Source: Cyclobacteriaceae bacterium (GTDB lineage Bacteria; Bacteroidota; Bacteroidia; Cytophagales; Cyclobacteriaceae). From it: DNA of 64,000 nucleotides. This document shows, one piece after another, positions 54,994-63,369 of the stretch. Both the position numbers and the translations under genes were made by a program. The DNA lies in the NCBI GenBank assembly GCA_024644875.1, contig JAHEGY010000001.1:1-64000 (forward strand). Direction: 5' to 3'. Below the pieces are notes generated by a model. It did not search any database. It had not been told where the DNA came from and was given only the letters and a program-made list of their open reading frames with translations. Within the stretch, counting starts at the first letter, position 1, and every line of letters begins with the position of its first letter.

Positions 54994-57258
54994 ATGTTGA
55001 TTATAGTTGTGAAGGGATCCAAGGATAAACTTATTTGTGTTTTTTACAATATTTCAGGTAATTTTTCTCTGAGGGCATTTCTATTCTTTATATATCTATT
55101 GGCTATAAGCCTTAATATAGGATATGGGCAACACTCTGTAGCACGACAATGGAATGAGGTTTTATTGGAAGGGATACGGAACGACTATGCCAGACCAACC
55201 GTTCATGCCAGAAATCTATTCCATACCTCTATAGCATTATACGATGCCTGGGCTATATATGAATCTGAGGCAAGCACATATTTCCTTGGTAATAATATCG
55301 GAGGATATAGTTGCATCTTTGATTGGATACCTGTATCTACAGATAAACAGGCAGCTCAGGAGGAGGCAATGAGTTTCGCAGCTTACCGCTTATTGAAACA
55401 TCGTTTTGGAAATACCCCTGGAGCCGCATACACCCTTAACTTAATAGATTCTCTTTTTTCTTCACTCGGTTTTAATCCGGATTATATTTCAACCGATTAT
55501 ACAAGCAATGTCCCGGCAGCCATAGGGAATTATTTAGCCCACTGTATCATAGAATTTGGATATTTGGATGGCTCTAATGAGATAAATGATTATTCAAACC
55601 TCCACTATACACCTTTAAATCCATCAATATCCCCAAAATATCCTGGGAATCCGGATCTGATCGATGCAAATCGCTGGCAGCCCCTATCACTGGATGTATT
55701 TATCGATCAAAGTGGCAATGAAATTCCATTTAATACACCTGAATTTTTAAGTCCGGAATGGGGGGATGTAGTTCCATTTGCCTTATCTCAAAATGATCTG
55801 ACTATCGGTATTCGTGATGGTAAAGAATACCAGGTATATCATGATCCGGGAAGTCCTCCCCAACTTGAACAGGATGGAGGAGGATTGACTTCTGAGTATA
55901 TCTGGGGATTTACACTGGTTGCCCTCTGGTCAGCTCATCTTGATCCACATGATTCTGTATTTTGGGACATCTCACCAGCGTCTATGGGAAATATAAAAGA
56001 ATTTCCAAATACGATGCAGGATTTGAGAGATTTCTATAATCAATTAGAAGGTGGAGATCCTGGAATTGGATACAGTGTAAATCCCAGTACAGGGAAACCT
56101 TATGATCCACAAATTGTGCCACGGGGTGACTATACACGCGTTTTAGCCGAATTCTGGGCGGATGGCCCCGATTCCGAAACACCACCCGGCCACTGGTTTA
56201 CGATCCTGAACTATGTTAGTGATCATCCTGCATTGGAAAAACGTTTTAATGGTGAAGGGCCCGTGATTGGTGACCTGGAATGGGATGTTAAAGCCTACCT
56301 CATACTGGGTGGTGCTATGCATGATGCGGCCATATCCGCATGGGGTATCAAGGGATGGTATGATTATATTCGACCCATTTCAGCCATCAGATATATGGCG
56401 GATCTTGGACAAAGCTCAGATCCCGATCTGCCCAGATTTTCCCTGCTTGGAATCCCCCTTGTTGAAAACTTGATTGAACTTGTTGAAGAAGGGGATCCGC
56501 TTGCAGGATCCGGTAACGAAAACCTGAACAAAATCAAATTATTTGCTTGGAAAGGTCCGGATTATATTGAGGATCCCGTGACTGATGTTGCGGGTGTAGG
56601 CTGGATCCTTGCTGAAAACTGGTGGCCTTATCAAAGGCCCTCCTTTGTCACACCACCATTCGCAGGTTATGTTTCGGGGCATTCCACTTTTTCCCGGGCA
56701 GCAGCTGAAGCATTAACCCTGATTACCGGAGATCCATTCTTTCCCGGAGGAAAAGGAGAGTTTGAAGTAAAGAAAAATGAGTTTCTGGTATTCGAAGACG
56801 GCCCCAGTGTTGACCTGGTTCTTGAATGGGCGACATACAGGGATGCTTCCGATCAAACCAGCCTATCAAGGATTTGGGGTGGCATACATCCGCCGGCTGA
56901 TGATATTCCCGGAAGGATTATTGGTGAAAGAATAGGCATTCAGGCTTTTGAATATGCCGAAAATCTGTTCTCAGGAAAAGTAACTGGAATAACTTTAATG
57001 GAGGATAAAGTTTCCGGCAACATAAAATTATATCCAAATCCCGCATTTCAGGGTGATAACATCACCTTCGAATCAAAGAACGGGTCAATCAGCAGCATTC
57101 AAATCTATAATTCCACCGGGAGCCTTGTTTTAGATTCTATGAATAAGTATCCAGGTAAGAGTATTTTCCTGAATACAGATGGATTAGCTCATGGCTTTTA
57201 TTATATATCCATCCAGACAGGGCAACAGCTAATAAACAAAAAACTGATTATAAAATAA
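54994..57258 (+). CDS. Secreted vanadium-dependent haloperoxidase-type enzyme with T9SS tail
   Basis: A 754-residue PAP2/vanadium-chloroperoxidase-like protein. After a signal peptide (FLFFIYLLAISLNIGYG) comes a helical domain with the vanadate site: KGWYDYIRP (K-x6-RP), YVSGHSTFSR (SGH core) and SRIWGGIHPPADD (SR-x5-H-x3-D). All listed ligand residues are present, including the axial histidine. The C-terminal 80 residues are a type A T9SS sorting domain (IKLYPNPAFQG ... FYYISIQTGQQLINKKLIIK). The protein is thus probably exported to the surface or medium and oxidises halides with peroxide, or acts as a phosphatase. ATG at 54994 is used; GTG at 55009 is an alternative. Confidence 0.87.
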   Translation: MLIIVVKGSKDKLICVFYNISGNFSLRAFLFFIYLLAISLNIGYGQHSVARQWNEVLLEGIRNDYARPTVHARNLFHTSIALYDAWAIYESEASTYFLGNNIGGYSCIFDWIPVSTDKQAAQEEAMSFAAYRLLKHRFGNTPGAAYTLNLIDSLFSSLGFNPDYISTDYTSNVPAAIGNYLAHCIIEFGYLDGSNEINDYSNLHYTPLNPSISPKYPGNPDLIDANRWQPLSLDVFIDQSGNEIPFNTPEFLSPEWGDVVPFALSQNDLTIGIRDGKEYQVYHDPGSPPQLEQDGGGLTSEYIWGFTLVALWSAHLDPHDSVFWDISPASMGNIKEFPNTMQDLRDFYNQLEGGDPGIGYSVNPSTGKPYDPQIVPRGDYTRVLAEFWADGPDSETPPGHWFTILNYVSDHPALEKRFNGEGPVIGDLEWDVKAYLILGGAMHDAAISAWGIKGWYDYIRPISAIRYMADLGQSSDPDLPRFSLLGIPLVENLIELVEEGDPLAGSGNENLNKIKLFAWKGPDYIEDPVTDVAGVGWILAENWWPYQRPSFVTPPFAGYVSGHSTFSRAAAEALTLITGDPFFPGGKGEFEVKKNEFLVFEDGPSVDLVLEWATYRDASDQTSLSRIWGGIHPPADDIPGRIIGERIGIQAFEYAENLFSGKVTGITLMEDKVSGNIKLYPNPAFQGDNITFESKNGSISSIQIYNSTGSLVLDSMNKYPGKSIFLNTDGLAHGFYYISIQTGQQLINKKLIIK

Positions 57259-57297
57259 CCTTAATTTGCCGCAGGAATTTTGGCTTAACTTACAACA

Positions 57298-59475
57298 TTA
57301 CTTAATCCTTAACTTCCGGCTAAACATTCCGTTTTTGAAACTACCAAGAATGATATACATACCGGGATCAAGTGAATTAAAATTGAATGAAACAGGCATG
57401 ATTCTATCCGTAAGAAGCACCTTTTTTGTGTCAACCAATACACCTGAAACTGAATAAAGTTGAAGGGATATATATTGATTAAACAATTGATCATCTGCAA
57501 TGAGATATAGGAATTTTTCTGCCGGATTCGGAAATATGGTGAATGTGTAAGATTCGCTTTCAATACCAGTTACCAGGTTTACTTCAATCTCTTTGAAAAT
57601 ACCGCATCCATTTTGATCTCTAACTTCAAGTGTATGGACACCAGGTCCGATCCCGGATACGAAACTGGTATCTCTTCCACTCACACTCCACAAATAATGA
57701 TAAGGAGATGCTCCGCCCTTCACAATTGCTTCTATCGAACCATTGTATTTATTATATTCAGCTGGCTCAATCTGTGTGTCCAATTCAGGATTTTCCAGAA
57801 CTTCTATATTTATCGTGTCCGAATTGGCGGTTGTTCCATTTGCATCTGATATCCGGACAAAATACGTCCCTGCAGATTTTACCCTGATGCTTCTCGTCGT
57901 TTCTCCATTGCTCCACAGGTAATCTTCATAATACCCGGTTTCAAGGATGATTGAATCCCCTTCACAAAAAGACAATTTGTCAATGTAGTAAACCTCAGGA
58001 GGCAATTGAGAACTCCCCTCCCTTATTTTGACAACCTGGTTGGAAGGCACCTTTCTGATTATATCTTCCCTTCCACTGGGCCATATAACCTTTATTGAAT
58101 CAACTACTGCTGAATTTCCAAGTCCTATCATATTATAGGAAGAATTCTGTCCCAGAAATCCAATGGCAGAGCCTGTATAATGCATAATTTCAGTTCCGGA
58201 AGAATACACATAAATAAAAGCTCCAATACCATCCCGGTTGGAGTTTACACCTTCCAGTTTAATTTTGATCCAGTGATTTTCTCCTGCTGAATTCATCCAT
58301 AACATCGATCTATAGTTATCGAAATTATTGACGATGATATCGGGGAATCCATCGTTATTAATATCTCCGATAGCGTTAGAGAAACTTATCACAGTGTCCT
58401 GGTTAAAACCTGGTTTTTCATCAATAAACTGTCCATTGCCTGTATTGGTATACATGATACTGGGAATTTCATCTGCACCTTCCAGCATCCCGCTGACATA
58501 CAGGTCCAGGTCTCCGTCAAGGTCATAATCAAGAAAATTTGATCCCCAGGCATATCCAAGATAATCCACCCCGGCTTCCAGTGCCACTTCCACAAAGGAT
58601 TCATCCCCATTGTTTTTTAATAGTTTGTTCCCTTCCGGGATATTTGTAATATATATATCCAGATATTGATCACTATTATAATCTCCTGTAGTCACGCTCA
58701 TCCCATCCATAACCAGATTTGCATTTGAAGAGACACTGATATCAGAGAAAGTACCATTGCCCATGTTCTTCAGAAGTGTATTTACGGCTCTTTTATCCTG
58801 GGCAATATAAAGATCTGGAAAAAGATCATTATTTATATCTATAAATGAGGCACAAAACGGGCGCTTCAATGAATCCGCAGTATGACTCAAAAAAGTTACA
58901 TCCTGAAATTTCCCATTCCCCAAATTCAAATACAGGTTATTCACATTGACTTCACTCTCTGTTCGTTTATTGGTGACATACAGATCAAGCCATCCATCTC
59001 TGTCCACATCCCCCCAGGTTGCCCCGTATGATTTCAATTTTGCAAGGGAGAGCCCCGATTCTTCTGTCACATCAGTGAATACCATGTTGTGATTGTTATA
59101 CAAACGGTTAATATCGGCATAACAGGTCACAAATAGATCCTTATCCCCATCATTGTCGTAATCAATCCAGAGTACTTGTTTTGACTCACATAGATTGTTT
59201 ACAAGTGCTTCCAGACGCTCAAAAGTTCCCTTGTTATTTCTGTAAAAATAAATCGTTCTGCCACGTTCGGTGGCCAGAGTTATGTCATCCCAGCCATCCC
59301 CATCAAAATCATGAAAACTGACACCCCCCCCCGTTGATCCCAGCCCGAACATATGATCTATCCCTCTTTGAAGAGCCACCTCCTGATAAGTTTGTGCATG
59401 CAGCTGGTTAAGAGATAGGATAACAGTTATTAAAAGACCTGTAAATCGTATGATATGTATTCTGGTTATCACCAT
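57298..59475 (-). CDS. Surface FG-GAP/ASPIC-UnbV multi-domain protein with T9SS tail
   Basis: A 725-residue exported protein. A signal peptide (ILSLNQLHAQ) is followed by seven FG-GAP/VCBS-type calcium-binding repeats of the D-x-D-x-D-G-x-x-D kind (examples DFDGDGWDDI, DYDNDGDKDLF, DYDLDGDLDLYV, DINNDGFPDII). An ASPIC/UnbV domain (about 395-490; NHWIKIKLEGVNSNRDGIGA, IKVIWPSGRED) and an Ig-like segment with DYLWSNGETT follow, then a SprB-like repeat (YHYLWSVSGRDTSFVSGIGPG) and a type A sorting domain (FTIFPNPAEKFLYL) to the end. This is a CRTAC1-like architecture. It probably is a surface adhesin or part of a degradative complex. Convergent with the haloperoxidase gene. Confidence 0.85.
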   Translation of the reverse strand: MVITRIHIIRFTGLLITVILSLNQLHAQTYQEVALQRGIDHMFGLGSTGGGVSFHDFDGDGWDDITLATERGRTIYFYRNNKGTFERLEALVNNLCESKQVLWIDYDNDGDKDLFVTCYADINRLYNNHNMVFTDVTEESGLSLAKLKSYGATWGDVDRDGWLDLYVTNKRTESEVNVNNLYLNLGNGKFQDVTFLSHTADSLKRPFCASFIDINNDLFPDLYIAQDKRAVNTLLKNMGNGTFSDISVSSNANLVMDGMSVTTGDYNSDQYLDIYITNIPEGNKLLKNNGDESFVEVALEAGVDYLGYAWGSNFLDYDLDGDLDLYVSGMLEGADEIPSIMYTNTGNGQFIDEKPGFNQDTVISFSNAIGDINNDGFPDIIVNNFDNYRSMLWMNSAGENHWIKIKLEGVNSNRDGIGAFIYVYSSGTEIMHYTGSAIGFLGQNSSYNMIGLGNSAVVDSIKVIWPSGREDIIRKVPSNQVVKIREGSSQLPPEVYYIDKLSFCEGDSIILETGYYEDYLWSNGETTRSIRVKSAGTYFVRISDANGTTANSDTINIEVLENPELDTQIEPAEYNKYNGSIEAIVKGGASPYHYLWSVSGRDTSFVSGIGPGVHTLEVRDQNGCGIFKEIEVNLVTGIESESYTFTIFPNPAEKFLYLIADDQLFNQYISLQLYSVSGVLVDTKKVLLTDRIMPVSFNFNSLDPGMYIILGSFKNGMFSRKLRIK

Positions 59476-59591
59476 GCACGTATATAAAACCTATCCTAAT
59501 ATTAAGGAGTAAAAATACTAAATATTGCTGTTATAATCCTCTGGTATTGACTTATGCAGGGAATCTTTCGGGTCACCATATAAAAATTACC

Positions 59592-60974
59592 CTAAAACCA
59601 TTTTTTGTGTCTTATGATATCAGAATTAATATAAATGGCCCTGTATGAACTTTTATTTGATAAGGCATTCCATACAATTTTCCCCGTTTCGTCTATAATT
59701 GAAATTTGCATTTGCCTTTTCGGGCTGCTAATCAGTATATGATGATCGTCAATATATCGGGCACTTCCCATTCTGAAAGTATGATGGTCTTTATCTAAGG
59801 GTATGTTTAACACGGGTTCCCAGTGTTTTTTTGATTCATCCAATTTTACAGATAAGACCCTGGAGAATCCTCTGTTGTTAATTCCATTATCAAACATCAT
59901 CAGGTGACCATACCGGTTAATATGAACATCATGCTGATGTAAAAAATCCAGTTCGTTTACCATCGATGTAAAATCCGCATGCATTCCCACTTTCCATACC
60001 ACCCGGCCGGTTTCTCGGTCAATTTTCCAGATCTGATTCAAATTTCTGAATGATAGTATTAAGTTGCCATCTGCATCCAGGTTAATTGTATTTGCATGAC
60101 TCCAGTCATCTTTAAGATAATTGATGCTATCATCCTTGAGCGGATCCGCATGATCAAAAATATTCCAATCCCAGATCCTTTTCCCTTCCGGAGAAAAAGC
60201 GACTATCCCATCACCCATTACTGTATCTTTTTTCTGCCCTCCCTTAGAAGTAAGATCAAGTATTTTATAATTGTAAGTAAGTCCAAATGTTATTCCGGAG
60301 GAATCCATTAAGATATCATGATGTAGTTTATCAAATCCATGGGATCTAGTATTAATATGGCCCTGTGTTTCACTAAACAGATTAAGATATTCTATGGTAG
60401 AACTATCTGTCAGTGTCAGGATCCTTTGGTCCGGAGAAAAATTAAAAGCCCTAACCGTTGTTTGGTCGTATACGTGATACCATACCACTTCTGCCTGACT
60501 GTCTATCATCAAAAGAGCACCCGGATCAAAAAAGGTTTTCAATAAAATATAACCATCAAACGAATAGTTGTTTTTCTTCAATTTCAAATCCGGTAAGCCA
60601 ACCGGCAATGCACCGGATTGAAATTGGCCTATATCACCTTGAATTATATCATCGCCAATCCTAGCATGAACCACGTAATTATATTCAGATTCAGGTTTTA
60701 ATCCGATAAGATGAAAGACAGCATGGTCCGTATTTTCGAATATGGAAGTATACAGGCTGATTGAATCCCCTGCATTAAAATATTCAATAAATATATCCCC
60801 TGCCCTCTCCAGTTTAACATCTACCTGATATATTAGTGAATGGTTATCGACTAATTTCCCGGGTCCTATAAATATCTGATCCCTTGCATCATGCAGGCAG
60901 CCATATAGCAAAATGACAGCACTAATCATTGCCATAGTTACCCATTTCTTAGATTGAATAATTCGTTTTTTCAC
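59592..60974 (-). CDS. Arylsulfate sulfotransferase-like (ASST) lipoprotein 1
   Basis: A 460-residue exported lipoprotein (lipobox LLYGC, Cys26). A fibronectin-like N-terminal domain (about 27-125; LKPESEYNYVVHARIGD) precedes a six-bladed propeller of the Arylsulfotrans family. Residues matching the catalytic set of periplasmic AssT are His293 (DWSHANTI), Arg310 (LSFRNLNQI) and His348 (HQHDVHI, the sulfated histidine in the family), plus His219 in LHHDIL. AssT enzymes move sulfate between phenolic esters without PAPS. Start GTG at 60974. A paralogue lies directly upstream. Confidence 0.82.
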   Translation of the reverse strand: MKKRIIQSKKWVTMAMISAVILLYGCLHDARDQIFIGPGKLVDNHSLIYQVDVKLERAGDIFIEYFNAGDSISLYTSIFENTDHAVFHLIGLKPESEYNYVVHARIGDDIIQGDIGQFQSGALPVGLPDLKLKKNNYSFDGYILLKTFFDPGALLMIDSQAEVVWYHVYDQTTVRAFNFSPDQRILTLTDSSTIEYLNLFSETQGHINTRSHGFDKLHHDILMDSSGITFGLTYNYKILDLTSKGGQKKDTVMGDGIVAFSPEGKRIWDWNIFDHADPLKDDSINYLKDDWSHANTINLDADGNLILSFRNLNQIWKIDRETGRVVWKVGMHADFTSMVNELDFLHQHDVHINRYGHLMMFDNGINNRGFSRVLSVKLDESKKHWEPVLNIPLDKDHHTFRMGSARYIDDHHILISSPKRQMQISIIDETGKIVWNALSNKSSYRAIYINSDIIRHKKWF

Positions 60975-61027
60975 TGAGGATTCTTAAATTTTAATATATA
61001 GAAAAAGATCTATTCACATATAAAGAT

Positions 61028-62380
61028 TTACTTTTTGACGGTATTTAACCAATCCACTTTCCCAATATAGTTGGCCCGATACACGGATTCTGAAAGTTCT
61101 AGGTGCCATAGAATATTCCCCTCCAGATCCGATACAACAATGCTTTTTTTAATGGAGCTGCAAAATAATATTTTATCGTCATCGATAAGATATGCACTTC
61201 CCTGTTTAAAAGAGAACAGAGATTTGGGTAGAAAAACATTGATTCTCCCGGTCAGAACTTCTTTGGTTTCAGGATCAATTGTGAACGAAATCGCCCTCGA
61301 GGTCATCCGTCCTGGTCCTCCGTTGTCAAAAAGCATCAATTCGCCATAAGCATTGATATGGGCTGCATGCTGTAAATAGAAATATTGATCAGGCTGCATA
61401 CCCAGATCACCGCCGATTCCTAATTTCCATATAACTTCCCCTGAGCCGGAATGCACTTTCCATATCTGGTTAAAATGCCTGAAAGATACCAGATAATGTC
61501 CGTCCACATCAATCCCGAGGGAGTTTGCATGAGACCAATCATCCTTGGATTTCAAAATATCAGGATCCTTTAACGGATTGACATGGTCAAATAGATTCCA
61601 TACCCATTTTTTTTCCCCTGTGGGATTAATGACAATGATACCATCTCCTTTTATCGTGTCGGATGGGGATCCTCCCATTCCGGAAAGATCGAATACCTGA
61701 TTTTTTCGGATCAATGAGACGATATTCCCATTCTTGTCTTTTATTATCTCATGATGCAGTAGCTCATTAAAATCCCTTTCCCCATATTCGAGGTTGTATA
61801 TGATATCTCCCTTGAGATTCATTTCATGAATGGCTTTGTCACTTTTCAGGGCAAGTATAGTTTGATCTTCCGTCCAGGAAAAAGGTCTGAACAGTGTTGT
61901 ATCAAATTCCTGGTACCATACGACCTTTCCTTGGTTATTTATCATGATCTGTTGTCCGGGCGCTTGTACATTCCTGATTAAGATATTCCCTTCAAACACA
62001 CCTCCACTATCTATTTCCAGGACCATTTCCGGGAGGAAGTACGGGAGGGTATCGGAAACAAATGTATATATCCCGGACCTGGTAATATCATTCTCTGATT
62101 CCATGATAAACTGATGTTCATACCTGGTTTGTGGTTTCAGATCTAATAAAGTGATCCTGTGATGCGTTGTATCCACTGAGGATTTACTGAGATAATGTTG
62201 ATTCTTGCCCGTCTCCCAGAATTCAATCCTTACTGAAGCAATCCTTTTGGTTGAAAATGTAAAATCAGCACGAAGTGCATTTGAAAAGTCTGATTCCAGA
62301 TTAATTATTTCATTGGATGGGCCGCAACCAAAAATCAGGAGCAATAGAATAGTGGGAATATATTTTTTGATAAGATTCAT
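61028..62380 (-). CDS. Arylsulfate sulfotransferase-like (ASST) lipoprotein 2
   Basis: A 450-residue paralogue of the downstream gene, with the same layout. A lipoprotein signal (lipobox LIFGC, Cys19) and a fibronectin-like region (LLDLKPQTRYEHQFIM) lead into the propeller with His284 (DWSHANSL), Arg301 (VSFRHFNQI), His338 (LQHAAHI) and His210 (LLHHEI). Shared words such as DHVNPLKD/DHADPLKD, DDWSHAN and FDNG indicate tandem duplication. It follows the strong terminator at 62464-62509, so it may have its own promoter, and precedes the copy by 53 bases. A non-catalytic use of the fold cannot be excluded. Confidence 0.82.
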   Translation of the reverse strand: MNLIKKYIPTILLLLIFGCGPSNEIINLESDFSNALRADFTFSTKRIASVRIEFWETGKNQHYLSKSSVDTTHHRITLLDLKPQTRYEHQFIMESENDITRSGIYTFVSDTLPYFLPEMVLEIDSGGVFEGNILIRNVQAPGQQIMINNQGKVVWYQEFDTTLFRPFSWTEDQTILALKSDKAIHEMNLKGDIIYNLEYGERDFNELLHHEIIKDKNGNIVSLIRKNQVFDLSGMGGSPSDTIKGDGIIVINPTGEKKWVWNLFDHVNPLKDPDILKSKDDWSHANSLGIDVDGHYLVSFRHFNQIWKVHSGSGEVIWKLGIGGDLGMQPDQYFYLQHAAHINAYGELMLFDNGGPGRMTSRAISFTIDPETKEVLTGRINVFLPKSLFSFKQGSAYLIDDDKILFCSSIKKSIVVSDLEGNILWHLELSESVYRANYIGKVDWLNTVKK

Positions 62381-62463
62381 TTCTAGTATTAATTAATAAC
62401 CATTGGCAAGGATATACTGCTTATTAAATTTTGATATTAATATGGTTCAAAAAAAGTACTTAT

Positions 62464-62509
62464 CAAAAAAAATCCCGCCTTGCTGCGTTACACAGAACAA
62501 GGCGGGATT
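62464..62509 (-). terminator. Strong intrinsic terminator after the SusD-linked lipoprotein
   Basis: A perfect 12-base stem (AATCCCGCCTTG at 62471-62482 and CAAGGCGGGATT at 62498-62509) with a 15-base loop is followed on the reverse strand by a run of Ts (As at 62464-62470 on the forward strand). It ends the SusD/lipoprotein transcript 22 bases after its stop codon. Confidence 0.92.
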
Positions 62510-62530
62510 CAAATTATAATTTCTACTTAT

Positions 62531-63352
62531 CTATTGTGGCGTCAGAACAGTAGTTCCGTAGTCACCATAAGTATTTTCCCATACAATGGTAATGGTTCCA
62601 TCACCATTATTGGTTACGGTAGTAGTTAAAGTATCACCCCATTGATCTGTTTTTGTATCGATGGAATAATTACCACATACATCTCTGAATGTACCGGCTT
62701 CTTTCTCGCCGCCCCAGAACAGGTTATAGAATTCTCCGGAAATTTCGTCGATGTCATAAACCCCTTCTACATCTGTTGCAGAAATGGTCACAACACCCAC
62801 GCCATCCCAGAATCCTCCAGGGTAAGTTCCGCCAGGATAATTACCTGCACCTGTGCTAGACGCATCATAGGTGCCTGCAATATCCGAAGGACAGGAGAAT
62901 GCAATATTGGTGGTACTACCAATATTCATTACCCGGCCATCTGACAGGGTCATCGCATAACTGAGTACCCAATAATCACCAGCAGTAAGGTCGTCCTCAG
63001 TAAGCACATTCCCATTTACCGGAACATCGGCAAACATCTGCTCACTTGTCTGGGTGAACTGGTCACCAGCCACATCTTGTGTCACAGCTTCCGAGTCACC
63101 ATTTGATGTGAACAACTGCTTAGTAACATTTACAGCTGAAATGGTCACACCCTCATTGGCAAAAGTATTCAGATTAACAGTAACTGATTCAGTTACCTGA
63201 AAAAGGTAAGCCACATCTGATTCCGGATACATGTTGGCACCTAATGAACCACCATTCTTGATATCGAATTGCTCAATATCTTCACATTGCGTAAATACCA
63301 TAAATATGAGTATGATACTTAACGGTAAACTGAGTATTTTATATTTCTTCAT
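62531..63352 (-). CDS. SusD-linked surface lipoprotein, unknown fold
   Basis: A 273-residue lipoprotein (signal, lipobox MVFTQC) encoded 17 bases downstream of the SusD-family gene. The mature part is beta-rich and threonine/glycine-rich: FQVTESVTVNLNTFANEGVTISAVNV, then a segment with SCPSDIAGTYDASSTG, the WDGVGVVTISATDVEGVYDIDEISGEFYN stretch, and a final NGDGTITIVWENTYGDYGTT. Two cysteines (SCPSD, DVCGNY) may pair. By position it takes the place of the SusE/SusF-type glycan-binding lipoproteins, but I see no recognised domain. The terminator at 62464 marks the end of the transcript. Confidence 0.78.
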   Translation of the reverse strand: MKKYKILSLPLSIILIFMVFTQCEDIEQFDIKNGGSLGANMYPESDVAYLFQVTESVTVNLNTFANEGVTISAVNVTKQLFTSNGDSEAVTQDVAGDQFTQTSEQMFADVPVNGNVLTEDDLTAGDYWVLSYAMTLSDGRVMNIGSTTNIAFSCPSDIAGTYDASSTGAGNYPGGTYPGGFWDGVGVVTISATDVEGVYDIDEISGEFYNLFWGGEKEAGTFRDVCGNYSIDTKTDQWGDTLTTTVTNNGDGTITIVWENTYGDYGTTVLTPQ

Positions 63353-63369
63353 TTTCTCTCAATTTTAAG

